Source of the DNA: Methylobacterium oryzae
GTDB lineage: Bacteria > Pseudomonadota > Alphaproteobacteria > Rhizobiales > Beijerinckiaceae
Direction of reading: 5' to 3'
Length of the DNA stretch: 64,000 nt
Assembly: GCF_021398735.1 (NCBI RefSeq)
Contig: NZ_CP090351.1
Span: 52,759-116,758, forward strand
A program made the position numbers and the translations under genes. Positions 56,475 through 64,000 of the stretch are shown here, piece by piece (the stretch's first letter is position 1; each line of letters starts with the position of its first letter). The notes below the pieces were generated by a model, which worked only from the letters and a program-made list of their open reading frames with translations, did no database searches and had not been told where the DNA came from.

Positions 56475-56971
56475 TGGGCCGGCTGGTCGATCTTACGGGC
56501 CAGACCTTCGGGCGCCTGACAGTAAACGCGCGCGACGGAGTCATGGGTGGCAACGCCGCGTGGCGATGCCGTTGCACCTGCGGCGGCTCAGCGAGGGCGT
56601 CCGGCCGTGATCTGCAAAACGGTCACACGTCGTCCTGCGGCTGCGCCAAGAGCGAAGCGACGAGCGAACGGTCCCTCAAGCACGGGCACAGCCACACCCG
56701 CCGCTCACCCACCTACGTCTGCTGGACCAACATGATCCAGCGGACGACGAACCCGAACAATCGGTCCTACAAGGACTACGGCGCCCGCGGGATCACCGTG
56801 TGCGAGCGCTGGAAGACCTTCGAGAATTTCATCGCCGACATGGGCGAGCGCCCGCGCAATCTCACGATCGAGCGGAAGAACAACGACGGCCCCTACGAGC
56901 CAGGCAACTGCATCTGGGCCACCCGAAAAGTTCAAGCCAACAACCGGAGGTCTCCATGCACGCGGTCCTAG
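56474..56971 (+). CDS. HNH homing-type endonuclease
   Basis: This 165-aa protein starts at ATG 56474 (TGATGG overlap). The first 60 residues form a zinc-binding region ([16 protein letters not shown]). The C-terminal HNH-like block follows the common phage pattern [15 protein letters not shown], then [23 protein letters not shown] and NNRR. It overlaps the DNA polymerase start by 16 nt, the usual setting of a free-standing homing endonuclease next to an essential replication gene. Confidence 0.85.
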   Translation: MGRLVDLTGQTFGRLTVNARDGVMGGNAAWRCRCTCGGSARASGRDLQNGHTSSCGCAKSEATSERSLKHGHSHTRRSPTYVCWTNMIQRTTNPNNRSYKDYGARGITVCERWKTFENFIADMGERPRNLTIERKNNDGPYEPGNCIWATRKVQANNRRSPCTRS

Positions 56972-59900
56972 CGGCTCGCACCAGTTTCTCGATCGGCGAG
57001 AGCATCCTGTCGATCGAAGGGCTCGTGGACCGGGCTGTTGGCGCCGGTGCCAAGGTTGTCGGCGTGACAGACACCATGTCAGCGACCTGCCTGATCGAGC
57101 TGACCCAGAAGGCGCAGAAGGCCGGGATCAAGCCCGTGATCGGCTGCCGGCTCCGGCTCGTGGACGACGTCACCTGGCGCAAGACCAAGGAGGACAAGAA
57201 GGCCCCGCGGGAGTTTTTCGTGACCTGGTATGTGCTCAGCCAGGCCGGGCTGATGGCGCTCTACCGCCTGCTGTCGCTCGCCAACTCCGAGGACCGCTTC
57301 TACAACAACGCCAAGCTGTCGTTCGATGATATCTATTCAGAGCTTGCGAACGTGACTTCGGCAGACGTCGCAATCGCGACAAGCGACGCGCACAGCGTCG
57401 TCGCGCACAAATCAGCGTCGCAGATACTGACGAAAATTTCCGACACTCTGAGCGCGTCTAATACGTTCTGCACGCTGGTGCCCGTCGACACGCCCTACTG
57501 GGACACCCAGAACGTGCGCGCGCTCCAGCTCGCCGAGGAGCTCGGCCTGCCGACGCTGGTCGCCGCGCCCGCCCTCTACGAGGAGGGCAGCGCCGACGCG
57601 GCCGACATCATGAACGCCGTCACCCGCAACGTGAAGCTCACCGAGCCCTGGGCGTGGTTCAACCCGGTGCGCGACCTGCATCCGAAGACCCTGCAGGAGC
57701 TGGTGCGGGACGTGAAGGCGGCCGCGAAGCGCCTGGAGGAGTTTCGGGGCGTGCCGACCAAGGGGCGCTTCTCGGAAGGCATGAAGAACACCGCGCGCCT
57801 GGTCGACATGGTCACGTTCGCCTGGGCCAAGTCCGCGCTCTCGCTGCCGATCATGGCGCCCGACGAGTTCAAGGCGGTCGTAGAGGCCTGCACGAAGGGC
57901 TGGCACGAGCGGTTCACGGCGCCCGTGTTCGGCCACCGGCCCTCGAATGAGGAACTCAAGGCGGTCTACCAGCCGCGGCTGCGCTACGAGCTGACCGTGC
58001 TCAAGAACCTCAGCTTCTCGGGCTACTTCCTCCTCGTGCAGGACGTGGTCGTGTGGGCCAAGAGCCAGGGGATCCTAGTTGGCCCCGGCCGCGGCTCCGT
58101 GGGTGGCTCCCTCGTCGCCTACCTGATGGGGATCACCGACTGCGACCCGCTCCGCTTCGAGCTCCTGTTCGAGCGCTTCATCAACCCCGAGCGTATCGAC
58201 CTTCCCGACGCCGACCTCGACTTCATGTCCGAGCGCCGGCACGAGGTGTTCCAGTATCTCATCCGCAAGTATGGCACCGCCCGCGTGGCCGGCGTCTCGA
58301 ACTACGGGCGGCTGGGTGCGAGCTCCGCGATCCGGGACGTGAGCCGCGTGTTCGGCCTCAACGAGGAGCTCTATCGCTGCTCCAAGTTCGTGCCGAAGAA
58401 GCACGGCCAACCGGTCAAGCTCGCCGAGGCCGCCGCAGAGGTGACGGAGATCGGCGCGTTCGCGGCCGGCAACCCTGAGATCTGGGACACGGCCAAGAAG
58501 CTCGAAGGCTGCCTGCGCAACCTCTCGCAGCACGCGGCCGGCGTCGTCGTCGGCGGCGTCGACCTGGTCGAGCGGGCCGTCATCGAGCGGCGCAAGGCGC
58601 CCTCGAAGCCGAAGGAGGGCGAGGAGCCGGTCCCGGATCTGCCGGTGGTGTGCTGGGACAAGCGCATCGTCGAGGACCAGGGCCTGGTGAAGATGGACAT
58701 CCTGGGCCTCAACACCCTGGACCTGATCGCGCTCACCCTCGACTACATCCGCAAGCGGCGCGGCAAGAAGGTCGACCTGCTGCGGATCCCGCTCGACGAG
58801 CCGAAGGTGCTCGACAACTTCGCCCGCGCGATCTCCACGGGCATCTTCCAGTTCGAGGGCGGCGGCATGCGCCGGCTGCTCAAGGAGCTGGGCCGGGACG
58901 GCACCATCACCTTCGACGACATCACGGCCGCGACCGCGCTCTACCGCCCGGGCCCGATGGAGTCGGGCATGATGGACAGCTACTGGAAGCGCAAGCAGGG
59001 CATCGAGAGCGTGGACTATGACCACCCGCTCCTCGAGCCGGTGCTCAGCCCGACTTACGGCGTGTTCGTCTACCAGGAGCAGGTCATGAAGGCCTCCCAG
59101 GTGATCGCCGGCTACTCGGGCGCGCAGGCCGACAAGCTCCGCAAGATCATGGGTAAAAAGCTCCCCGAGGAGATGAAGAAGGAGCGCGGCAAGTTCGTCG
59201 AGGGCTGCGTCGCGACCGTGGACTGCACGCCCGAATGGGCCGGCCTGCTGTTCGACAAGATCGAGGGCTTCGCCGGCTACGGCTTCAACAAGAGCCACTC
59301 GGTCGAATACACGCTGATCTCCTACCAGGCGATGTATCTCAAGACCCACTACCCGGTGGAGTTCTTCGCGGCTGCGCTGACCCTGATGCCCCAGGACAAG
59401 TTGCCCGGCCTGATGAAGGACGCCGAGCGGATGGGGATCGAGGTGGACCTGCCCGACATCAACCACTCGACCAACCAGTTCGAGATCGTGACCGACACGC
59501 GGCTGTGCATGCCGTTCAACCGGATCAAGGGCATCTCCGCGCTGACCACCGAGGCGATCCTGAAGGCGAGGAACGACGGGGCCGGCCCGTTCAAGTCGAA
59601 GGAGGACCTCACCGCCCGCGTCGAGCGCCGCCGCTGCAACGTCAAGCACGTCGGGCTCCTCGACCTCGTGGGCGCCTTCGCCGACATCGAGCCAGGCCAG
59701 CTACCTCGACGGCACCCGGACCGGATCAAGGACCAGCGCGAGCTGATCCCGGGCCTCATCACGGCGCACGTCCCGATCAACCGCGAGATGCACAAGGACC
59801 GGGACAGCCGGATCAAGATCCTGGAGGTGTTCGCCGACTACTCGGACGGCTGCGCCGAGGATGGCATGCCGGTGAAGATGACCACGGGCAAGAACATGCG

Positions 59901-60363
59901 CTTCATAGTGATCCTCGACGCGCCCTCGAAGGGCGAGGACGCCTCCGGTCGCATGAGCTACGACAACCGCGGTTCCTACTGCGTCAGCGAGTGGGTCCAG
60001 GAGGCGCTCGACGCCAACGACCTGTCGCGGGCCGACGCCTACTGGACCGCGCTCATCAAGCGGCCCAAGGCCGGCAAGCAGGTCTCGGCCAGCGAGATCG
60101 CCACCTACGGGCCCTACCTCGCCCGCGAGATCGAGATCCTGAAGCCGCCGGTGATCGTGCTGCTCGGCTCGACCACGGTCCGGCAGTTCATCCCCGACTT
60201 CAAGGGCAAGGCGTCCGAGGTCGCCGGCGAGGTCGTCTACCACAAGGGCCTCGACGCCAATCTCGTGATCGGCTTCGCCCCGGGCGAGATCTTCCACGAG
60301 GCCTCCAAGCAGGCGAAGCTCAACGAGGTGTTCGAGGTGGCCGCCGCCCTCACGAGCGACTGA
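56956..60363 (+). CDS. DNA polymerase III alpha subunit with UDG-like tail
   Basis: This 1135-aa protein starts at ATG 56956 behind GGAGG, inside the HNH gene. The N-terminal PHP domain is degenerate: HxHSxYS is replaced by AARTSFS and TDH by TDT, so its metal site is probably lost. The polymerase core has [14 protein letters not shown], the catalytic pair in PDADLDF (D418, D420) and [18 protein letters not shown]. After the finger domains, residues about 965-1135 resemble the UDG superfamily: GEDASGR (993-999), [15 protein letters not shown] and GFAPGEIF. Such a fusion is unusual. It is the likely replicative polymerase of the phage. Confidence 0.9.
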   Translation: MHAVLAARTSFSIGESILSIEGLVDRAVGAGAKVVGVTDTMSATCLIELTQKAQKAGIKPVIGCRLRLVDDVTWRKTKEDKKAPREFFVTWYVLSQAGLMALYRLLSLANSEDRFYNNAKLSFDDIYSELANVTSADVAIATSDAHSVVAHKSASQILTKISDTLSASNTFCTLVPVDTPYWDTQNVRALQLAEELGLPTLVAAPALYEEGSADAADIMNAVTRNVKLTEPWAWFNPVRDLHPKTLQELVRDVKAAAKRLEEFRGVPTKGRFSEGMKNTARLVDMVTFAWAKSALSLPIMAPDEFKAVVEACTKGWHERFTAPVFGHRPSNEELKAVYQPRLRYELTVLKNLSFSGYFLLVQDVVVWAKSQGILVGPGRGSVGGSLVAYLMGITDCDPLRFELLFERFINPERIDLPDADLDFMSERRHEVFQYLIRKYGTARVAGVSNYGRLGASSAIRDVSRVFGLNEELYRCSKFVPKKHGQPVKLAEAAAEVTEIGAFAAGNPEIWDTAKKLEGCLRNLSQHAAGVVVGGVDLVERAVIERRKAPSKPKEGEEPVPDLPVVCWDKRIVEDQGLVKMDILGLNTLDLIALTLDYIRKRRGKKVDLLRIPLDEPKVLDNFARAISTGIFQFEGGGMRRLLKELGRDGTITFDDITAATALYRPGPMESGMMDSYWKRKQGIESVDYDHPLLEPVLSPTYGVFVYQEQVMKASQVIAGYSGAQADKLRKIMGKKLPEEMKKERGKFVEGCVATVDCTPEWAGLLFDKIEGFAGYGFNKSHSVEYTLISYQAMYLKTHYPVEFFAAALTLMPQDKLPGLMKDAERMGIEVDLPDINHSTNQFEIVTDTRLCMPFNRIKGISALTTEAILKARNDGAGPFKSKEDLTARVERRRCNVKHVGLLDLVGAFADIEPGQLPRRHPDRIKDQRELIPGLITAHVPINREMHKDRDSRIKILEVFADYSDGCAEDGMPVKMTTGKNMRFIVILDAPSKGEDASGRMSYDNRGSYCVSEWVQEALDANDLSRADAYWTALIKRPKAGKQVSASEIATYGPYLAREIEILKPPVIVLLGSTTVRQFIPDFKGKASEVAGEVVYHKGLDANLVIGFAPGEIFHEASKQAKLNEVFEVAAALTSD

Positions 60364-60627
60364 TCGCGCCTGTCAAGCCCACACCGGCCGACGTGCCCCG
60401 AGAATGCGTCAGTCAATAGGCGCTCTTGGGGATACCGGGGACAAGAGACGGCCGACCCCCGCAAAACGGTGGATGTTGGGGACGAGACGCTCGGCCGGTT
60501 TTGTAGACTCGGAGTTGCCTGCTACATTGGCCTCGTTGGGTCTCCTCCCTACGCGACCCCCTTGGACCGAGGGTTAACGGCGAGTGCCGCCGCCGTCTTG
60601 AGAAGGCAGGGGAGGAGGTGATGCAAT
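60364..60627. other. Intergenic region after DNA polymerase gene
   Basis: No gene is supported here. The hairpin at 60449-60502 (CGGCCGA/TCGGCCG, followed by GTTTTG) may terminate the polymerase transcript. The loop is long, about 35 nt, so the terminator call is weak. A half-site CGTCAGTCAA lies at 60403-60412. Confidence 0.45.
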
Positions 60628-60633
60628 GTGCTG

Positions 60634-60714
60634 ATGATCCCGCTTCTGCGGGTCACGGTTACACGAAACCCGAGCGGTGAGTGGTCTGTGACCATCACGC
60701 TCGGGCTCATGTAA
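60634..60714 (+). CDS. Possible 26-aa peptide
   Basis: ATG 60634 (or in-frame GTG 60628) lies 10-16 nt after a very strong GGGGAGGAGG site. The 26 residues include IPLLRVTVTRNPSGEWSVTI, alternating like one beta hairpin. It is followed by a perfect 9-bp stem at 60742-60771. Too short to be sure; the strong ribosome-binding site is the main support. Confidence 0.35.
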   Translation: MIPLLRVTVTRNPSGEWSVTITLGLM

Positions 60715-60741
60715 CGAGTAGCGCTGCCAGCTACCAACATC

Positions 60742-60771
60742 GAGGGACGCGGGCGGCCACCTGCGTCCCTC
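60742..60771. terminator. Stem-loop GAGGGACGC/GCGTCCCTC
   Basis: Perfect 9-bp arms around a 12-nt loop, without a T tract afterwards. It could stabilise or end the short transcript upstream. Confidence 0.5.
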
Positions 60772-60807
60772 ACCCCCTAAGATAGCACAAACGTCGATTT
60801 TTCAAAC

Positions 60808-60825
60808 CAATTCAGCGCTGACTTA
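60808..60825. promoter_or_regulatory. Palindromic site 23 (14/16)
   Basis: CAATTCAGCGCTGACTTA lies 57 nt upstream of promoter-like element P4, so two sites (23 and 24) flank that promoter. Confidence 0.7.
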
Positions 60826-60879
60826 TCTTGCTGTGGATGGCCATAGCTACCCACACCAGAAGCCAGCGCGACCCACGCA

Positions 60880-60904
60880 AAACCCGACGCGCGCTCGCTA
60901 TAAA
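60880..60904 (+). promoter_or_regulatory. Phage promoter-like element P4
   Basis: AAAACCCGAC (60879-60888), 9-nt spacer GCGCGCTCG, CTATAA (60898-60903). Palindromic site 24 begins 4 nt after it, exactly over the expected start of transcription. Confidence 0.7.
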
Positions 60905-60907
60905 AGA

Positions 60908-60925
60908 TCAGTCAGCACTTACTCA
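60908..60925. promoter_or_regulatory. Palindromic site 24 (13/16)
   Basis: TCAGTCAGCACTTACTCA sits between P4 and the CGGAGG site of the next gene, 16 nt before ATG 60942, an operator-like position. Confidence 0.7.
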
Positions 60926-60941
60926 TGCAGCGGAGGCAGCC

Positions 60942-61190
60942 ATGCCCGCACACCAGCGTCCCAGCGTCGGACGCATCGTCCACTACCACCCCAGGGACGC
61001 CGAGCGCGTCTCGATCTCGGATCAGCCCTACGGGGCGATCGTCACCGGCGTGTTCGAGGCCGGCGACGGCGCCGACATCTGCTCGCTGACGGTGTTCGCG
61101 CCCGGCCGGAAGGCCGAGCCGCTGCCGGAATGCGTGCGTGAGGGTGGCCCGGATCAGCCGGGCACCTGGCCATTCCCGCCGAGGGTCTAA
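60942..61190 (+). CDS. Small hypothetical protein
   Basis: This 82-aa protein starts at ATG 60942 behind CGGAGG; an upstream in-frame ATG at 60828 is rejected because P4 lies between. The fold looks like a small beta barrel (GRIVHYHPRDAERV, AIVTGVFEAGDGADICSLTVFA), a pattern common in short phage proteins. Function unknown. Confidence 0.6.
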   Translation: MPAHQRPSVGRIVHYHPRDAERVSISDQPYGAIVTGVFEAGDGADICSLTVFAPGRKAEPLPECVREGGPDQPGTWPFPPRV

Positions 61191-61193
61191 GCC

Positions 61194-61781
61194 ATGAGCG
61201 ACGAAGCCCAGACCGACGAGACATCGGCCACGCCGACGCCGCCCGCGCCCACCCGGATCCAGGTCCGCAAGGTCCAGGTGAAGGACTTCCTCGCCGAGGA
61301 GGACCTCAAGGGGAAGCTCGCCTACTCGCTCAACGACCTGTCGAGCGCGATGGCCGACCAGGCGTCCCTGTTCGCCCACTTCGGCGTGCTGGCGGCCAAG
61401 GCCTCGCGCCAGGTCGACAACATCAAGATCCTCATCGAGAACCAGGAAGCCAAGGTGGATCGCGAGATCCGTGAGGCGATGGCCGTCCTCGGCGAGAAGA
61501 TCACCGAGGGCATCGTCGAGCGGAAGATCGCCCGGCACCCGCAGGTCGTCGCCTTCAAGCGGGCGCTGAACGAGGCCAAGCAGATCGAGAAGGTCGCCAA
61601 CACGACCCTCGAGGCCTTCCGTCATCGGCGCGACATGCTCGTGCAGGCCGGCGCTACCTCCCGCGAGGAGATGAAGGGCGAGCTGTCGATGGCGGCCAAG
61701 CGCGAGCTGGCCGACAACGCGAAGTCGGCCGCCGAGCGCGTCGGCGCCCGGGCGGCCCGCACGATGGCCGAGTCCGAGTGA
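61194..61781 (+). CDS. Helical protein, possible UvsY-like recombination mediator
   Basis: This 195-aa protein starts 3 nt after the previous stop. After a Thr/Pro-rich first 20 residues it is wholly helical and charged. The segment TTLEAFRHRRDMLVQAGA recalls the RRDMLxQxG signature of UvsY-type mediators that load recombinase onto ssDNA. It lies upstream of the ssDNA-binding protein gene, which fits such a role. The likeness is local and needs a profile search. Confidence 0.5.
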   Translation: MSDEAQTDETSATPTPPAPTRIQVRKVQVKDFLAEEDLKGKLAYSLNDLSSAMADQASLFAHFGVLAAKASRQVDNIKILIENQEAKVDREIREAMAVLGEKITEGIVERKIARHPQVVAFKRALNEAKQIEKVANTTLEAFRHRRDMLVQAGATSREEMKGELSMAAKRELADNAKSAAERVGARAARTMAESE

Positions 61782-61888
61782 TGGTCGTCGGCGTCGCCCT
61801 CCTGATCCTCGGGCCGCTGTTCTGGATCCGCTCTCGGATCAAGAAGCCGCGCCCGGCCCTGCCGACACCCCGGCACCGCCCCTTCTGA
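61781..61888 (+). CDS. Short membrane-anchored peptide
   Basis: This is a 35-aa ORF with ATG 61781 in a TGATGG overlap. A hydrophobic segment (VVGVALLILGPLFWI) is followed by a very basic Pro-rich tail (RSRIKKPRP). Coupled translation supports it. Function unknown. Confidence 0.5.
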   Translation: MVVGVALLILGPLFWIRSRIKKPRPALPTPRHRPF

Positions 61889-61935
61889 GGGCCCCATTCC
61901 CGCATTCTCCCATTCGAGAATGCGCGAATTAGCGA

Positions 61936-61961
61936 AAAACCCGACAGGTGATCGCTATAAC
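61936..61961 (+). promoter_or_regulatory. Phage promoter-like element P5
   Basis: AAAACCCGAC (61936-61945), 9-nt spacer AGGTGATCG, CTATAA (61955-61960). It gives a leader of about 80 nt before the ssDNA-binding protein gene. Confidence 0.7.
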
Positions 61962-62050
61962 AGAGCAGCGACAGACGAAAGTCTTAGCAAGCAACCAAGC
62001 ACCGGCAGCAGCGCAGCGCGCAAGTCGCCAAAGACGAAAGCAGCAGAACA

Positions 62051-62977
62051 ATGGCACTCAGCCCCGCAATGATGGCGCTCGTGAAGGGCGCCAAGAACCG
62101 CTACACCCGCAACACCTCCAAGTTCGTCAAGCTCAAGGAGGGCAAGACCCGCGTCCGCATCGTCGCGACCGAGGAGAAGTTCTGGCAGGACCTCGGCGTC
62201 CACTGGATCAAGACCGACCTGTCGGGCAAGCCCGTCGCCGTCGTCGGCTGCCACGATCTGGTCAAGGACGAGGCCTGCCCGATCTGCGCCGCGATCGACA
62301 AGGCGATGAAGGCCGCGACCGACGACGACACCGTCAAGCTCGTCAAGGAGTGGACCACCCGCAAGTCGGTGCTGGTGAAGGCGATCATCCGCGATGGCGC
62401 CGACGCGAGCCCCGATCCGCAGATCCTCGAGCTCACCCCGTCGACCTTCGGCACCATCGTGTCGATGATCGAGGAATACGGCTCCGAGGTGGATCCGCTG
62501 TCCCCGACCGAGGGCATGGACTTCGTCATCACCCGCTCGGGCAAGGGTCTCGACACCCGCTACGAGCCGATGCCGGCGCTCAAGTCCCAGCCGCTCACGA
62601 AGGACCAGATCACAAAGGCCAAGGAGATCAACCTCCTCGAGGCCATCGAGAAGGAGTTCTTCCGCGGCGACGAGCAGAAGGCGCTCAACGCCATCGGCCA
62701 GGCCACCGGCATCTCGCTCGCCATCGCGCCCCCGAAGCGCGCTGCCGGCCTGCTGACCGGCGCGGTCGTCGCCGAGGAGCCCGAGGCCGAGACCCCGGCG
62801 CCCCGTCCCGCTCCGCGCCCCGCTGCCCGCCCGGCCGCGGTCGTCGAGGAGGTCGAGGAGGCCGAGGTGGTCGAGGAGAAGCCCGCGCCGAAGGCGGTCT
62901 CCGCTGGCGCCGAGTTCGGGTCCGACGTGCCGGATGCCGAGCTGGACGGTCTGCTCGACGAGCTGGACGGCGTCTGA
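62051..62977 (+). CDS. Single-stranded DNA-binding protein, gp32-like
   Basis: This 308-aa protein resembles T4 gp32: a basic N terminus (KGAKNRYTRNTSKFVKLKEGKTRVRI), a zinc site GCHDL...ACPIC near 75-90, and a Pro/Ala/Glu linker leading to an acidic C terminus (DAELDGLLDELDGV) that in gp32 binds replication partners. It has its own promoter-like element and a terminator downstream, as expected for an abundant protein. Confidence 0.85.
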   Translation: MALSPAMMALVKGAKNRYTRNTSKFVKLKEGKTRVRIVATEEKFWQDLGVHWIKTDLSGKPVAVVGCHDLVKDEACPICAAIDKAMKAATDDDTVKLVKEWTTRKSVLVKAIIRDGADASPDPQILELTPSTFGTIVSMIEEYGSEVDPLSPTEGMDFVITRSGKGLDTRYEPMPALKSQPLTKDQITKAKEINLLEAIEKEFFRGDEQKALNAIGQATGISLAIAPPKRAAGLLTGAVVAEEPEAETPAPRPAPRPAARPAAVVEEVEEAEVVEEKPAPKAVSAGAEFGSDVPDAELDGLLDELDGV

Positions 62978-63017
62978 GCCTCGCAACGGGAGGGCGCACG
63001 CGCACTCTCCCTCACCT

Positions 63018-63050
63018 GGGCGGCAGCTTCACCCGGCTGCCGCCCGTTTC
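63018..63050 (+). terminator. Intrinsic terminator after ssDNA-binding protein gene
   Basis: GGGCGGCAGC (63018-63027) and GCTGCCGCCC (63036-63045) are perfect 10-bp arms around an 8-nt loop, followed by GTTTC. The T tract is short, so partial read-through into the exonuclease gene is likely. Confidence 0.75.
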
Positions 63051-63063
63051 ATGCGAGGCGCCA

Positions 63064-64000
63064 GTGAAGCACCGCGGACACCTACTCATCGACGTCAACA
63101 ACATCGGCTTCGCCGCGACCAGCACGAAGGTGCTCAAGGTCGGCGAGCAGGAGACCCAGGGCGTGCTCGGCACGATCCGGGCGATCCGCATGATGGTCGC
63201 GACCTACCCGCAGCTCCGGCCCATGATCCTCTGGGACGGTGACTCGTGGCGGAAGAAGGAGATCGAGGGCTACAAGGGCTCGCGCGACGCCAAGCCCGTC
63301 ACCAAGAACGACGAGAAGGTCGCCCATGTGCGCGCTTCCTGGCGTTCGCAGCGCCCGATCGTCAACCGGATCATGAAGGCCTGCGGCGTGCCGCAGCTCT
63401 CGGCCGCCAACCTCGAGGCCGACGACTTCGCCGGGATCCTGGTCAAGCGCTACACGCCCGACATCGCGGCCGGCGCCAAGATCCTGATGATCTCCGGCGA
63501 CAAGGACTGGCTCCAGCTCGTCCGGCCCGGCGTCGCCTGGCACGCGCCCGTCCAGCAGAAGCGTGTGACCCACTCCAACTTCTCGGAGAAGGTCGGCTAC
63601 ATGAAGCAGAAGCGCACCAAGCAGGCCGACGGCTCGGTCCTGGTCGAGGACATCGAGTGGCGCGGCTGCCCGAGCCCGCAGGCCTACCTCGAGGTGAAGG
63701 CGCTGATGGGCGACGTCTCGGACGAGATCCCGGGCGTGGGCGGCATCGGCGAGATCGGCGCGTTCGACTTGGTGCGTAAGTTCGGCACCGTGCGCGGGTT
63801 CTTCGAGGCGGTCGAGATCCACAAGGTCGACGTGCCCAAGAAGCTCGCCGACTTCTGCTCCGAGAAGGAGAAGCGGGAGATCTTCTACCGCAACCTGCGC
63901 ATCATGGATCTGATGCACCACGACATCCCGGCGCCTGTGCGGCCGAAGCTCACCAAGCCCGAGTTCAACCCGGACGCGGTGCGCGAGCAGTGCGAGGCGC
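63064..64000 (+). CDS. 5'-3' exonuclease, 3' end outside window
   Basis: The frame starts at GTG 63064 and is open to the right edge (312 codons seen). It matches the FEN/5'-3' exonuclease family: LLIDVNNIGFAA with the first Asp, ILWDGDSWRKKEIEGYKGSR, LEADDFAGIL (metal site), MISGDKDWLQLV and the helix-hairpin-helix GDVSDEIPGVGGIGEIGA. It would remove primers and process recombination ends, working with the ligase and ssDNA-binding protein. Confidence 0.88.
   Translation, partial: MKHRGHLLIDVNNIGFAATSTKVLKVGEQETQGVLGTIRAIRMMVATYPQLRPMILWDGDSWRKKEIEGYKGSRDAKPVTKNDEKVAHVRASWRSQRPIVNRIMKACGVPQLSAANLEADDFAGILVKRYTPDIAAGAKILMISGDKDWLQLVRPGVAWHAPVQQKRVTHSNFSEKVGYMKQKRTKQADGSVLVEDIEWRGCPSPQAYLEVKALMGDVSDEIPGVGGIGEIGAFDLVRKFGTVRGFFEAVEIHKVDVPKKLADFCSEKEKREIFYRNLRIMDLMHHDIPAPVRPKLTKPEFNPDAVREQCEA

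Noticed and set aside
60549..60773. 74-codon leftward ORF
   Set aside because: It overlaps the strong rightward ribosome-binding site and stem-loop and has no start signal of its own.
1154..60925. CRISPR array interpretation of the repeated palindromes
   Set aside because: The copies are single, thousands of bases apart, and lie at operon boundaries; no tandem repeat-spacer order exists anywhere.
1..64000. Integrase, att site, tRNA genes, insertion sequences
   Set aside because: None could be supported by motifs or folding patterns in this window; they may lie outside it.

Overview
The window is one stretch of a large, GC-rich, tailed double-stranded DNA phage of the lambda/HK97 morphogenesis type with a long non-contractile (siphovirus-like) tail. 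The very high GC content, the GTG and TTG starts, and a RepC-family plasmid replication initiator point to an alphaproteobacterial host, perhaps a Rhizobiales genus such as Methylobacterium; the host is inference. Almost every gene is on the plus strand, in tightly overlapping operons. Only 46585-49244 is transcribed leftward. No integrase, tRNA gene, CRISPR array or insertion sequence was found.

Layout. 1-3862: accessory operon with a ParB-fold protein, a free-standing ABC-type ATPase and a large GNAT/Mom-like protein. 3951-14180: small and large terminase, portal, scaffold, major capsid protein, a glutaredoxin, head-tail connector genes and tail tube. 14271-28069: tail assembly chaperone with a lambda-like GGGAAAC frameshift, a tape measure with an embedded lambda-R-type muramidase domain, and homologues of lambda gpM, gpL, gpK, gpI and gpJ. 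28954-30783: lysis cassette (coiled-coil membrane protein, holin, SAR endolysin, Rz/Rz1). 30983-35425: fibre and other tail-tip proteins. 35501-44431: PhoH, GIY-YIG endonuclease, an Hfq/Sm-like protein, DnaB-type helicase, primase, a WGR-domain protein and ATP-dependent DNA ligase. 44747-46539: two SAM methyltransferases behind a strong terminator. 46585-50383: lysogeny/maintenance region with repC, a probable antisense RNA, a ribbon-helix-helix regulator with its operator, and two XRE regulators. 50439-55291: a CobT-like VWA/metalloprotease and a CobS-like AAA+ ATPase, separated by a two-gene AT-rich insertion. 55296-64000: a sigma-like protein, an HNH endonuclease, a DNA polymerase III alpha subunit with a UDG-like tail, a possible UvsY-like protein, an ssDNA-binding protein and a partial 5'-3' exonuclease.

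Two sequence signals tie the genome together. First, at least 26 copies of an 18-bp palindrome (TAAGTCAG-NN-CTGACTTA) lie mostly in the short gaps between operons, usually 3-80 nt before a start codon. They look like a genome-wide operator or stoperator system, or an RNA hairpin element. Second, five copies of AAACCCGAC-N9-CTATA, all with exactly 9 nt between the blocks, precede replication-module genes and look like a phage-specific promoter; the sigma-like protein at 55296 is a candidate partner. RepC with a ctRNA-like gene and the apparent lack of an integrase suggest that the prophage may be kept as a plasmid (phage-plasmid). All family calls come from reading motifs by eye; no database search was run.
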